Shown one piece after another: positions 23,085 through 34,828 of a DNA stretch of 64,000 nucleotides (position 1 is the first letter of the stretch; each line of letters starts with the position of its first letter). The notes beneath the pieces were generated by a model that searched no databases, was not told the DNA's origin, and worked only from the letters and a program-made list of their open reading frames with translations. A program made the translations under genes and the position numbers. This DNA comes from Eunapius fragilis (lineage: Eukaryota; Porifera; Demospongiae; Spongillida; Spongillidae): positions 6,939,060-7,003,059 of the forward strand of contig OY811971.1 of NCBI GenBank assembly GCA_963681505.1. The letters run 5' to 3'.

Positions 23085-24086
23085 TTAATCTTCAGTTGGT
23101 GCTGTGTAATGAGTATCACTTCTCTGGCATAGCCGAGTGGTTTCATTCACGGTCACTGACCCTTCTTCCCTCAGTCGCTGTCCCCTGTTGTACCGTAGAG
23201 CATTCCTGATCTTTAGCATACTCCTTTTCCTTATGTGTTGTACCACACAAAGATGACACATAAAGAACATAGATGTGGTGAAGCTCCAAAGTGGGGCACA
23301 TATTGAAAACATGAAACCACTGATGTAGGATGATCGAAACTTGATATCATGAACTGAATATACAAATATTGGCGTGGTAAGAAGTAGGAACAAGATTGGG
23401 TACAAGAGAAGAGGTAGCATCTCATACAATGCCTTCTTATGTTGTTTGTCATATTCAGAAAGTACCGAATTCCTCCTTCGACATGCTCGATAGCATAGTA
23501 CCGTCCCCATAGTGAAGATTAGCCATGACGTCAAAACCAGCACTCCAAATACAATGGTGTACATTATGTCTTCGATCATGCATGCGTATTTCGATAAAAT
23601 GTGACGTACACCAATCACACCTATAGGCAGTATCACGGCAGTCACCATCAGCGGTATAAGTAGTGAACTCGCCACGTAGAGAGGTTCCAATCTTTGTAGT
23701 TTCTTATGGAACACCGCCAGAGCAAACAGATGTACCACTATCCACACAGTGAACATTAGCTTCATCACCATTGAACCCACGAGCAACGCTGTTATCACGA
23801 CAGCAGGTGTGTTCTCCAGATATACATAGGATGTATTGTCCAGCTTCCCGGTGGTCTCATCAATTTCTATTTCTAATGCTCCTCTGGCAATCCATAGAAT
23901 AAAAAACTCCATCGCACTAAGAACTTGGTACATAGCCAGTCGGTAGACCAGTGTCTTATGTAGTTTTAGTACACACACCAGTGTGAGCGTCACCAAACAT
24001 GAAATCAAAGCGATAACCGAGAATGGGATATAAATAGTAATGAAACTATCTCCCGAAAGAGGACTGCACTGCCTTGAGCCGTTCAT
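23085..24086 (-). CDS. Seven-helix receptor-like membrane protein, copy G2 (intact)
   Basis: The only copy with an uninterrupted full-length frame: 333 aa from the ATG at 24086 (MNGS, potential N-glycosylation site) to TAA at 23085. An in-frame TTG further upstream is not used as start because the other copies share the MN start. Seven hydrophobic stretches are seen, including FSVIALISCLVTLTLVCVL, ALLVGSMVMKLMFTVWIVVH, IMYTIVFGVLVLTSWLIFTM, LPLLLYPILFLLLTTPIFV and FMFSICAPLWSFTTSMFFMC. The intracellular loops CYRACRRRN and HIRKRSMLKIRN are basic. The C-terminus is RSDTHYTAPTED. It lies tail-to-tail with MON2 copy P2, with 752 bp between stops. GPCR-like topology; ligand and class unknown. Confidence 0.8.
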   Translation of the reverse strand: MNGSRQCSPLSGDSFITIYIPFSVIALISCLVTLTLVCVLKLHKTLVYRLAMYQVLSAMEFFILWIARGALEIEIDETTGKLDNTSYVYLENTPAVVITALLVGSMVMKLMFTVWIVVHLFALAVFHKKLQRLEPLYVASSLLIPLMVTAVILPIGVIGVRHILSKYACMIEDIMYTIVFGVLVLTSWLIFTMGTVLCYRACRRRNSVLSEYDKQHKKALYEMLPLLLYPILFLLLTTPIFVYSVHDIKFRSSYISGFMFSICAPLWSFTTSMFFMCHLCVVQHIRKRSMLKIRNALRYNRGQRLREEGSVTVNETTRLCQRSDTHYTAPTED

Positions 24087-24521
24087 GTCCCTAATAGGGC
24101 GCGCTTGTAGTGGAACAAACAAGTGGGTGTAGTTCTCCAATTAAAAGAAGGTGAGTGAATTACGTTTGATTTATTAAAAAAAAGAACCATGTATATTGAT
24201 TGGAGAAATGAAATCATTTTGTATGCGTAGTTACCTCTCAGTTGGAAGTTTGACCATTTACTCTAATATCTATGGTTTGACATAATATTCTACAGTGGCT
24301 GCTCGGTTGAGTCATGATGAAGTGTTATGGGTAGAGGGTCATGATGAGGTGTTATGGGAGAGGGTCATGATGAGGTGTTATGGGTAGAGAGTCATGATGA
24401 GGTGTTATGTTACCTCCACCTTATAGATGCCACCATATTAGCCAGAGTACCATTTAGAGAGAAGTTTGCAAGATCATGTTTCGAGGCATTGTTACAGTTC
24501 TCCTTCTTGCACAGCCAGGAT

Positions 24522-24807
24522 CAGCCCCGGATCTAACATACAATGTAGGCTTGGGGGTGTGGGGAGTGGGGGTGGAGAAGTGGTCACTCCCCTCCCCATT
24601 CATATGAAATGCCGCCCCTCTGGCACCATTTACCGCCCCCTGCCCCACCCCCCACCGACTATCATGCCCACAAACTAACGGGTAAATCATTGGATGGCAG
24701 ACTACTTAATGTCTACAGCTTCACATACGTTCATTGTCAATGTGCCGCCCCTCCCGTAAAACCACGCCCCCCCCCTCCCCCATAACCGAGCCCTGGATCT
24801 GGGGCTG
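24522..24807. mobile_element. hAT-like MITE inserted in a MON2 exon (P3)
   Basis: Ends CAGCCCCGGATC and GATCTGGGGCTG are inverted repeats. Flanked by GCCAGGAT (24514-24521) and GCCAGGGC (24808-24815), the 8-bp target duplication GCCAGGAC with one change on each side. Same insertion at 32871-33156, 34527-34828 and 63072-63363; the site is empty in P1 (16278-16285) and P2 (21030-21037). Confidence 0.85.
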
Positions 24808-24825
24808 GCCAGGGCTCCAACATTG

Positions 24826-24942
<117 letters not shown>

Positions 24943-25665
24943 AGAGGTGCGTTGAGAAATAAAAGTGCATGTACATGTATCAGGACCACCAAGGATATGT
25001 CATTGTCCTGGTCCCCAGACCCAACATCTCAGCTGGCTCTGAATGCATTACTGGAGAGGTGCAAAGAGGTCCTCACAAAGTTTGTGCACGAAGAGAGGCT
25101 GAGTGGGCAATGTCCCCTGCCTAGGTGAGAGGAGGGTGGAGGGGAGGGGGAGGAGGTATGTTTATGAGTGAGAGGAAGCGTATTTATTAGGAGGAGGGAG
25201 TTCACTGTTGGGAGATGTTCTGGCTTTTGCTTTTGCTTTTTTTGTTTTAGCATGAAGAGGAGCACCTTTCCTGGTCCCCTCTGACAACGAGCACATGCTC
25301 AACTCCCTTCAGCTCAAGTCAATGGCTGCCTACTTCACCAGGGAGGATGTGTGATAACGAGGATACCAGTCCCCAGAACTTCTTCTTCACCTATAGGAGG
25401 ATGTCTTGGATAACGAGGTTGCGGATCCTCAGACCCTGTTTGGCTAGATCAAAGACGAGAGGAGGTTATGGTGGATCAGTTGTCCATGCCCCCTTCCCCC
25501 TTGTGATCTCTGAGCTGCTCAGGTACAGTCTCCTAGCAACCTATAATCCCAGTATGGTTGCTGTGTACCAGGGCATGACACATGCAGGGGTATCTGTGCA
25601 TGTGTTCTTCTATGAGAGTATGTTTTGTGTGCATCTATGAGAGTATGAGAGTATGTGTGTATGTG

Positions 25666-25667
<2 letters not shown>

Positions 25668-25712
<45 letters not shown>
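25668..25712. repeat. (GT)n microsatellite
   Basis: GT run at the junction between the misplaced large-exon piece and the last exon of P3; a likely site of the rearrangement. Confidence 0.9.
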
Positions 25713-25713
<1 letters not shown>

Positions 25714-26387
25714 CGCTGCATGAACATATACACTAACTTCTTGTACAACTTCTTGAGAGCTGCCCTCAAGGAAATGCTGGGCCAGTTCTCTGAACTCATT
25801 ACATCTTAGGCCAATGGCACACCACCCCAACCCCTGTTATCAGATCTTGGCACCTGGTTCCCAGTCCTTGGTGTGTTAGTGTGTCTTCAGGTAATTGTTG
25901 CAATGCTTATTTGTAGAGTGTACGTTGTCGCCATGACAGTATCCATCATACCTATCATGTAAGATCACGCTGCATAGAGATATGTTGGGACCTTGACCTG
26001 TTGGATGAAATGAGTTCCAGTGCTATGGTGATGTGTGAGAATGGTATATTTATGGATACCACGTGTACGCACGTTTGAATTTATCAAATCCGTTATATAA
26101 ACTTTGGGGCACTTCGAGATCACATGATGTACAACGACCACATCTAAAGACAGTCAATAAGTAATGAACTCACCCCTGGCGAGGTTCCATCTCTGTAAGT
26201 TCTTATGGGAGCCGCTCAATTGAAGAGCACAATGTGCATGCTGTTTATATATATCCAATGGAGTCACTCTTTTTGTAACAATGAAAATGGTCTCTATTAT
26301 ATAGCGTGCACAAATATATCACTCTCTAAAGAAAATTGTCCCCCCCCCCCCCCCCCCCCCCCCGCACCTCCATATGCACACTCTTAG

Positions 26388-27407
26388 TTAATCTTCAGTT
26401 GGTGCTGTGTAATGAGTATCACTTCTCTGGCATAGCCGAGTGGTTTCATTCATGGTCACTGACCCTTCTTCCCTCAGCTGCTGTCCCCTGTTGTACCGTA
26501 GAGCATTCCTGATCTTTAGCAGTCTCGTTTTCATGATGTGTCGTACCACACAAAGATGACACATAAAGAACATAGATGTGGTGAAGCTCCAAATGGGGGC
26601 AAATACTGAAAATATGTAACCACTGTTGAAGAATGAATCAGATCGAAACTTGATATCATGAACTGGCAGTGCAAATATTGGCGCGGTAAGAAGTAGGAAC
26701 AAGATTGAGTACATGAGAAGAGGTAACATCTCACACAATGCCTTCTTACGTTGTTTATCATATTCAGAAAGAACCAAATTCCTCCTTCGACATGCTCGAT
26801 AACATACGACCGTCCCCATGGTGAAGATTAGCCATGACGTCAACACCAGCACTCCAAATACAATGATGTACATTATGTCTTCGATGATACATGCGTATTT
26901 GGATATAATGTGACGTTCACCAACCACACCTATAGGCAGTATCACATCAGCGGTATAAGTAGTGAACTCGCCACGTAGAGAGGTTCCAATCTTTGCAGTT
27001 TCTTATGGAACACCGCCAGAGCAAACAGATGTATCACTATTCACATGGTGAACATTAGCTTCATCACCATTGAACCCAGGAGCAACGCGTTTATCACGAA
27101 AGTAGGTTTCTCCAGATATACATAGGATGTATTGTCCAGCTCCCCGGTGAACCCATCAATTCCTAATGCTCCTTCGGCAATCCATAGAATAGAAAACTCC
27201 ATCGCACTGAGAACTTGGTACATAGCCAGTCGGTAGACCAGTGTCTTGTGCAGTTTTAGTACACATATTGCATACCAGTATGAGCGTCACCAGACATAAC
27301 ATCACAGTTATAACTGAGAATGAAAAATAAGTAGAAATTTCTATGACACTATTGCCACCAATCCCCGAAAGCGGATCGTTGCACGGCGATAGCGAGGTGT
27401 TGTTCAT
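26388..27407 (-). pseudogene. Seven-helix receptor, copy G3 (two frameshifts)
   Basis: Starts MNNTSL at 27407 and ends …THYTAPTED at 26388, as in G2. Two lesions: a ~7-bp insertion near 27270 (ACACATATTGCATACCAG where G2 has ACACACACCAG) breaks the end of helix 1, and a 10-bp deletion near 26949 (ATCACATCAGCGG where G2 has ATCACGGCAGTCACCATCAGCGG) breaks helix 4. The remaining frames 27041-27223 and 26388-26945 still read well, so decay is recent. Tail-to-tail with P3, 579 bp between stops. Confidence 0.85.
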
Positions 27408-27409
27408 GT

Positions 27410-27676
27410 CCCTAATGCGCCTATCATTGTTACGTGAGACCCCCCCCCCTGGGGCATGAGGAGGGATTTGACCTTTATTAAAGCAAACTGTCCCTGGTTG
27501 GGGGTTAATAACTGGTCAATTGTTTATACTACGTGGTCTGATAAAAGGTCAAACGCGTGCCCGACTACGGTCAAATGTGTGGCCAGTTATGATATTCACG
27601 CGTCAAATCCCCACCTAATCCCGACTTCGCCCCAGGGGAGGGGGGTCTCACGTAACAATGATAGGTGCATGATACA
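27410..27676. mobile_element. MITE at the 5' end of receptor G3
   Basis: Long terminal inverted repeats: left CCTATCATTGTTACGTGAGA then poly-C; right GTCTCACGTAACAATGATAGG preceded by poly-G. About 265 bp in all. It sits in sequence that is continuous at G2 (CCCTAATAGGGCGCGC, about 24088-24103), so G2 is the empty site. No reading frame. Confidence 0.8.
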
Positions 27677-27929
27677 GGGCGCGCTTGTAGTGGAATAAAC
27701 AAGTGGGTGTAGTTCTCCAATTAAACGAGGGTGAGTGCGACTGGACAGTATACGTTTGATTTTTAAAAGAAAATCCATGTATGATGATTGGAGAAATGGA
27801 AATCATTTTGAGGTTACTTCTCAGTTTGGAAGCGAGACAAATAATTTACAGGGGCTGCTCGGTCGAGCGAAAAATGTCACCTCGCCGGAAGGAAAAATCA
27901 TTGTACCACAATGCCGATTTCCGTGGTAC

Positions 27930-28095
27930 TGCTACATGTACGTCAACAGAGCCCTGTCTCCCACATTAGGGTAAAACATATTCATTATATGGTAGCGGCA
28001 AACCAATTAAATGGTTGAAGCTAACTTTGCGCTACCGTAATGAATATGTTTTACATTAGTGTGGAAGACAGGGATTTGTTGACGTAGCCGTACGT
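27930..28095. mobile_element. Foldback element, ~70-bp arms
   Basis: Left arm around ACGTCAACAGAGCCCTGTCT and GTAAAACATATTCATTA; right arm TAATGAATATGTTTTAC and GACAGGGATTTGTTGACGT. The loop is about 40 bp. No coding capacity. Confidence 0.75.
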
Positions 28096-28106
28096 ACGTC
28101 GGTAAT

Positions 28107-28300
28107 CGACCTCAAATTTCACGAGTAAAGAAAAACATTCTCTGACGAGAAAGTTGGTGGGATATAGGAATTGGAGGCAACGGGGGTGTAATAAGGAGGG
28201 GAACAAGGTTTTGAGAAAAGGGTAATGAGACAAAAATCCTATACTTAGCTCTTCTTTTGGTTCTGTTACATTAAATTTTTGTCTCATTACCCTTTTGAAT
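28107..28300. repeat. Diverged copy of the ~290-bp hairpin family
   Basis: Begins GAGTAAAGAAAAACATTCTCTGACGAGA and continues GGGATATAGGAATTGG…GGTGTAATAAGGAGG, aligning with the left arm of the hairpin at 39009. The middle is a separate palindrome (AAAAGGGTAATGAGACAAAAAT / ATTTTTGTCTCATTACCCTTTT). It is older and more decayed than the three copies at 39-49 kb. Confidence 0.6.
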
Positions 28301-28714
28301 GAAGATGTCCTTCCAGTAGTTTTTAAAGCGATTGATGTAACTTGCGCTCTTAAAAACCATTCCTATATATAATTTGTCAGAGTATAGACTTGCCAAGCTA
28401 CACCAAGGCTGTTAACACACAACCCATGTTCTATGTGTATTATACTGTATGTGCTGTTTTTGTGAAATGCTAATACAAAGGATTTTTTTTTACTGCAAGT
28501 GACTGTGGGATTGTCTCCTGAACAATCAATATAAAAATTGGCCCAGCTGAAGTTATACAACATTGTGCGCATGTAAATGTTTTCTGTGCTATGATGAAGA
28601 CATGTATGTCAAAAGCAGGCTACAATGAGTGAGCGAGGGGCTCATGACACCCCCACCATTGAGTGGATAATACATATATCTCACAAACCAAACAGAGATA
28701 TACATGTATGGTCT

Positions 28715-29115
28715 CAATGTTTCTCCTACAGTGATTGGGCGAATATCTGGAGGGGAGCCAAGCTTATCCTTTGAAAGTATGATGAGGTTACCACCTGCTA
28801 GGAATTTTGAGACCACTAAAGGAACTTTATATTTAATTACCAAATGCTAAACGAACAGACAGATTTTTGTAATGTATTTCCCTCAAAACTTGTCAAGCCT
28901 TGCCATATAATCCATTCCTTGCATGTCTAATGGCTGACTGGATGTAGTAGTCAGAATCTTTGGCATGGGTCTGCTTTGAATGATTCTTATTGAGAAGCAT
29001 GCTCCAAGAGAGTTAATAAATGGCCCTTTGACCACAGGTAGTTGATAGAAGTTGGTTTGTGGTGACGTCCTCTCATTTTAGACGATACCAGAACAAACTT
29101 TGAAAGAGCTTCAGC
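28715..29115 (-). pseudogene. RT fingers fragment of the non-LTR-like family
   Basis: Near-identical to 19190-19590: reads FLAGGNLIILSKDKLGSPPD and PPDIRPITVGETL on the minus strand, then continues into the same 5' non-coding block. Only the N-terminal part of the RT remains. Confidence 0.7.
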
Positions 29116-29119
29116 CGGG

Positions 29120-29870
29120 CAATCTCGTTAGTATGCAAAATATCAATATCTTGCGAAGTTGACGATAAAGTTTTTGAAAATGTTGGTCTTGATTTAGCTG
29201 ATATGTGTTGAACAGTACTACAACGTAAGTTGCACACTTTTGCAAAGGATGGATGGAAGCTGGGCTTTTGCATCATAACTTCCCGTAATACAAGTTGCAT
29301 GAGGGAACGTTGTAGGAATTCTGAATATGAGCACTCACTGTAACAGCATGTGAAGTGAACATACTGTCACAATGTTGAACGATTACAGAATAATTATATT
29401 GGTATCCTCGAAATTTAATAAGAAAATATAATTGGCCTTCGGATTATATGACAGTGATTGGCATTGGTTCCTTAAAAATCAGCAACTTGCAGTCAATTGA
29501 TTCTGCATTCCAATACATTCCCTGAGTTCTTCAATTTTAAATGGCGTGACCATTACATAATCGCATATTGTTGTGAGTGGCGCGAAATGTCGAATTACTT
29601 TGAAAATCTATATCTCCGTAAAGGATAAGAAAATATCACGATCTGCAGAAATCAATAGCTTCAGGATCCTTCTACGTACACTCCCAATTTGACATGTTAT
29701 CGTCACTCGTATCTGGAGAAATGTTGAATCATAACCCATTGGTTTAGAGGCCTTTGTAACCAGGCATGGAAAATATCTATGGCGGTGAGCGTAAGGGGGG
29801 GTCCTTTACTACGTCACGTGACACAGATCAGACAGTCAACAGGCTACTGCTTTTGTTATTCTCTCCTGAG
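29120..29870. other. Non-coding stretch
   Basis: No recognised gene. A short minus-strand frame (29073-29300) has protein-like composition but no motif I know; it may be retroelement 5' sequence. Confidence 0.35.
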
Positions 29871-30207
29871 CACATTTGTGTTTTAGCATGAAGAGGAGCA
29901 CCTTTCCTGGTCCCCTCTTACAACGAGCACATGTTCAACTCCCTCCAGAAGGATGTGCTCAAGTCAATGGCCGCCTTCTTCACCAGGGAGGATGTGTTTG
30001 ATAACGAGGATGTGGGTCTTCAGACTCTGCTGGCACAATTGAAGACAAGGGGAGGTGATGGTGGATCAGTCATCCACGCCCCCTTTCCCCCTTGTTATCT
30101 CTGAGCTGCTCTGGTACAATCTCCAAGCAATCAATCATCCAAGTATGATTGTTGTGTACCAGGGTATGACACATGTGTGTATATATGCATGTGTGTATGT
30201 GTGTATG

Positions 30208-30345
<138 letters not shown>

Positions 30346-30697
30346 CATGAACATATACACTAACTTCTTGTATAGGTAGCTTTCATCAGTTCTGGAATGA
30401 GCTAGCTTCAATTTCCTTTCCAATGACATTTAAGTTGTTTGTTGCTATGGTAACAATTTTGATTTGGATGGGGGAGGTATATGAACATGTACATGTTACT
30501 GGTAGCATTATAAGCACTCTCTATAATTCACGACCATGTATATGGTCCTCTGAATGATCGGTCATTAAGACCCACATAATCGATTTTTTTTTTGCTGTAT
30601 ATGCATACTGTATAAGGTCAAATGAAATGGGGCTCTTGCCACATCCCCCCTATGTCAGGGTCTGTGTTAAATCAACCTCTGACCACATGACCATGAG

Positions 30698-30764
30698 GTG
30701 GGAGGGGGGAGGGGGAGGGGGAGGGGGAAGGGGAGGGGGAGGGGGAGGGGGAGAGGGGAGGTTT
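30698..30764. repeat. (GGGGGA)n simple repeat
   Basis: Purine-only run of GGGGGA/GGGGAG units on the + strand. Part of the foreign sequence separating MON2 fragments in P4. Confidence 0.85.
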
Positions 30765-31295
30765 GGATTCATTCTAGTTGAATTAGCCAGGCTGGTGATG
30801 ATAACATGGAACGTTGCCTTAGCCTTCATGGGTACAAGCCACATGTGGATGGTGATGCATGTACACATGTACATGGTCATAACAGAGAGACATTGTGAGG
30901 AGTGTCTACACTGACAGGCATTTAGTCTCAACTACGTGTTTATTTACCAGTACTTGGAATAGCAGTGTTGTGTGAACTGCTCCTCGGGCCACGATTTTGT
31001 TGCCAGTTTCCCCAGACCCTACTGACGCGTAGCGGTGATGTAATCCATCCGCAGCTGCGTCCGTTGGGTCTGGGGAAGAGACTAGATTTCCCCATGTCTG
31101 TCATAAACCGCATGTTAAAGATAAAAGTTGGGGGGGGGGGGGGGGGGCGCTGCCCCCCTTGCCCCCCCCCCTGCTCCACCGGCCCTGCAATCAACAGGCA
31201 ACTGTTCTTATTACCTCCCGACCACGACAATTGCGTTTTTGCACCAAAAGGAGCACCTTTCCTTGTCCTCTTACAACGAGCACATGCTCAACCAT

Positions 31296-31497
31296 AGGCG
31301 GATACAGGATTTTCCAAAAAAGGGGGGGTTGAGACCCGCGATACGAAATGCGAGAGGGGTGGGGGTGCTGTCCGCTTTAGGGCCCACACGAAAAGCGGGG
31401 GGTTGTCCGCTTTAGGTCCGATACGAAAAGCGGGGGAGGGGGGGGGGGGGGGGGTGCTGTCCGCTTAAGGCCGGATACGAAAAGCAGAGGGGGGAGG
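31296..31497. repeat. G-rich tandem repeat ending at the assembly gap
   Basis: About three units of TGTCCGCTTTAGG-type sequence followed by GATACGAAAAGCGGGG and a poly-G run, with a left edge GGCGGATACAGGATTTTCC typical of a DNA-transposon end. It runs straight into the gap, so true copy number is unknown. Confidence 0.7.
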
Positions 31498-31697
31498 NNN
31501 NNNNNNNNNNNNNNNNNNNNNNNNNNNNNNNNNNNNNNNNNNNNNNNNNNNNNNNNNNNNNNNNNNNNNNNNNNNNNNNNNNNNNNNNNNNNNNNNNNNN
31601 NNNNNNNNNNNNNNNNNNNNNNNNNNNNNNNNNNNNNNNNNNNNNNNNNNNNNNNNNNNNNNNNNNNNNNNNNNNNNNNNNNNNNNNNNNNNNNNNN
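31498..31697. other. Assembly gap, exactly 200 N
   Basis: A fixed-length run of N, as scaffolding programs insert. Sequence joined across it need not be adjacent in the genome. Confidence 0.98.
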
Positions 31698-32870
31698 AAT
31701 CTATCCCGACATGGTAGCCATGTACCAGGGCATGCCACACCCACCGTCATGGCGGTGAACATTTTCCCCTTCTCACGTGGAGGGTTTGGTTTCTATGCAT
31801 GTGGGTTCATGTGTGTGTTTGTGTCAATCAGTGCATCTTTGAGAGTATGCTTTTGTGTGCATCTATGAGAGAATGTGTGCACGTGTGTGTGTATGTGTGT
31901 ATCTGCTGCATGAACATATACACTAACTTCTTGTACAGGTGGCTTTCATCAGTTCTGGAATGAGCTAGTTTCGATTTCCTTTCCAATGACATGTAAGTTT
32001 TTGTTGTTGCTGTAGTAACTGTTTTCATTGGGTGGGGGGAGGCATATGAACATCTACATGTTATGGTAGTGTTGATGTGTAGTGATGTCATCCTGCAGGC
32101 CTGATGCCCATGAAGAAGACAGAGTATGCAGCCCCCCGACATCAAGGTGTTCGTGTGTATGTGTGTGCCACTTTTTGTGTAGGTGATTTGGTGTGTTTGT
32201 GTGTACTAGTGTCTAGAGTAATATTTGTGCGCATTTGTTAGTAGTTAGTTTTAGGTGTGTACACAGATTGGTATAGAGTACTCTAACATGGTTCATATCG
32301 TATATCGCATACATGTCACAAATATGATCCACATCATGTCAGTAATCTGTTGCTGCATATTCCTTCCATAATGTACTTCAGTTGGTTGAGATGATCAAGA
32401 GAGACATTCTCCCCACCTCAACAAGAGCACCAAAAGACTTCCTGGAAAAGCTGACGGCTATCCTGAACAGAGGGTCCATTCACTCTATTGCTGATCACTA
32501 TGAAGGTTTGGCCATTTGAGCTAGCCAACATGAGTATAGAGTCATGATGTGGTGTTATGGGTAGAGGGTCATGATGTGGTGTTATGGGTAGAGGGTCATG
32601 ATGTGGTGTTATGGGTAATAGTGGGTCGAGAGTCATGATGAGGTGTTACGGTTAGAGGGTCACAATGAGGTGTTATGGGCAGAGGGTCATGATGAGGTGT
32701 TACAGTTAGAGGGTCACAATGAGGTGTTATGGGCAGAGGGTCATGATGAGGTGTTGTTACCTCCACCTCCTCATAGATGCCACCATATTAGCCAGAGTAC
32801 CATTTAGAGAGAAGTTTGCAAGATCATGTTTTGAGACATTGTTACAGTTCTCCTTCTTGCACAGCCAGGA

Positions 32871-33098
32871 CAGCCCCGGATCCAACATACAATGTAGGCT
32901 TGGGGGTGGAGAAGTGGTCACTCCCCTCCCCATTCATATGAAATGCCACCCTTCTGGCACCAATTACTGCCCCTGCCCCACCCCCACCGACTATCATGCC
33001 CACAAACTAAGGGGTAAATCATCGTATGGCAGACTACTTAATTTCTACAGCTTCACATACGTTCATTGTCAATGTGCCACCTCTCCTGTAAAACCACG

Positions 33099-33132
<34 letters not shown>

Positions 33133-33156
33133 AGCCGAATCCTGGATCTGGGGCTG
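32871..33156. mobile_element. hAT-like MITE in MON2 exon (P4a)
   Basis: Ends CAGCCCCGGATCC / GGATCTGGGGCTG; target duplication GCCAGGA(C) at 32864 and GCCAGGAC at 33157-33164. Contains a ~28-bp poly-C run (33103-33129). Confidence 0.88.
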
Positions 33157-34526
33157 GCCAGGACTCCAACATTAGTGTGTGTGGATGTGTGTATGTGGAT
33201 ATGTGTGTGCAGGGGTCGGGGGTGTGGGGGTGTGAGAAGAAATAAAAGTACATGTATCAGGGCCACCAAGGTTATGTCATTGTCCTGGTCCCCAGACCCA
33301 ACATCTCAGCTGGCTCTGAATGCATTACTAGAGAGGTGCAAAGAGGTCCTCGCAAAGTTTGTGCACGAAGAGAGGCTAAGTGGGCAATGTCCCTTGCCTA
33401 GGTGAGAGGAGGGTGGAGGGGAGAGAGGAGGAGGTTTGTTTAGGAGTGAGAGAAAGCATATTAATGAGGAGGAGGGAGTTGGGAAATGTTTCGGCTTTTG
33501 CTAGTGATGGTCTCAGGTATCTCCTTTGACCAACAGAAGTAGAATGAATGAGGTGTCTCTTGTACTCAAATCTGTAAGTGTTCTAATCTCATCACTGAAG
33601 GATGTTTTTGTGTGCATCTATGAGAGAATGTGTGTATGTGTGTATGTGTGTGTGTGTGTGTGTATGTGTGTGTCCGCTGCATGTACATATACACTAACTT
33701 CTTGTACGGTTCATCAGTTCTGGAATGAGCTAGCTTCGATATCCTTTCCAATGACATGTAAGTTTCTTGTTGCTATGGTAACAGTTTTGATTTGGGTGGG
33801 GGAGGCATATGAACATGTGCATGTTATGGTAGTGTTGATGTGTAGTGATGTCATCTTGCAGGCCTGATACCCATGAAGAAGACCTCAGAGTATGATTTAA
33901 AGCAGAATGCATGACATCAAGGTGTTTGTGTGTATATGTGTGTGCCACATTTTGCGTAGGTGTTTTTCGGTGTTTGTGTCTAGAGTAACATTTGCATGCA
34001 CATGTGATCATCACTTGACAGTGAAATATGTAAGTAGTTAGTTTTAGGTGTGTACATAGATTGGTATAGAGTGCTCTAACATGGTTCATATTGTAAATAA
34101 CATACATGTCACATATATGATCCACATCATGTCAGTAATCTGTTGGTGCATGTTCCTTCCATAATGTACTTCAGTTGGTTGAGATGATCAAGAGAGACAT
34201 TCTCCCCACCTCAACACGAGCACCAAAAGACTTCCTGGAAAAGCTGAGTCAGACGGCTATCCTGAACAGAGGGTCCATTCACTCCATTGCTGATCATTAT
34301 GAAGGTTTGCCATTTGAGCTAACCAACATGAGTATAGAGTCATGATGAGGTGTTACGGTTAGAGGGTCACAATGAGGTGGTATGGGTAGAGAGTCATGAT
34401 GAGGTGTTATGTTACCTCCACCTCCTCATAGATGCCACCATATTAGCCAGAGTACCATTTAGAGAGAAGTTTGCAAGATCATGTTTTAAGACATTGTTAC
34501 AGTTCTCCTTCTTGCACAGCCAGGAC

Positions 34527-34828
34527 CAGCCTCGAATCCAGCATAGGCTTTGAGGGGGGGGGGGGGGGGGGGGGGGGGTGTGGAGAAAAGTGGTCACTCC
34601 CCTCCTCATTCATATGAAATGCCACCCTTCTGGCACCATTTACTGCCCTCTGCTCCACTCCCCACCGACTATCATGCCCACAAACTAAGGGGTAAATCAT
34701 CGTATGGCAGATTACTTAATTTCTACAGCTTCACATACATTCATTGTGCAATGTGCCACCCGTCCCGTAAAACCACGACCCCCCCCCCCCCCCCCCCCCC
34801 CCATAGCCGAATCCTGGATCTGGGGCTG
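34527..34828. mobile_element. hAT-like MITE in MON2 exon (P4b)
   Basis: Ends CAGCCTCGAATCC / GGATCTGGGGCTG; exact 8-bp duplication GCCAGGAC at 34519-34526 and 34829-34836. Contains poly-G and poly-C runs whose lengths differ from the other copies. Confidence 0.9.
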
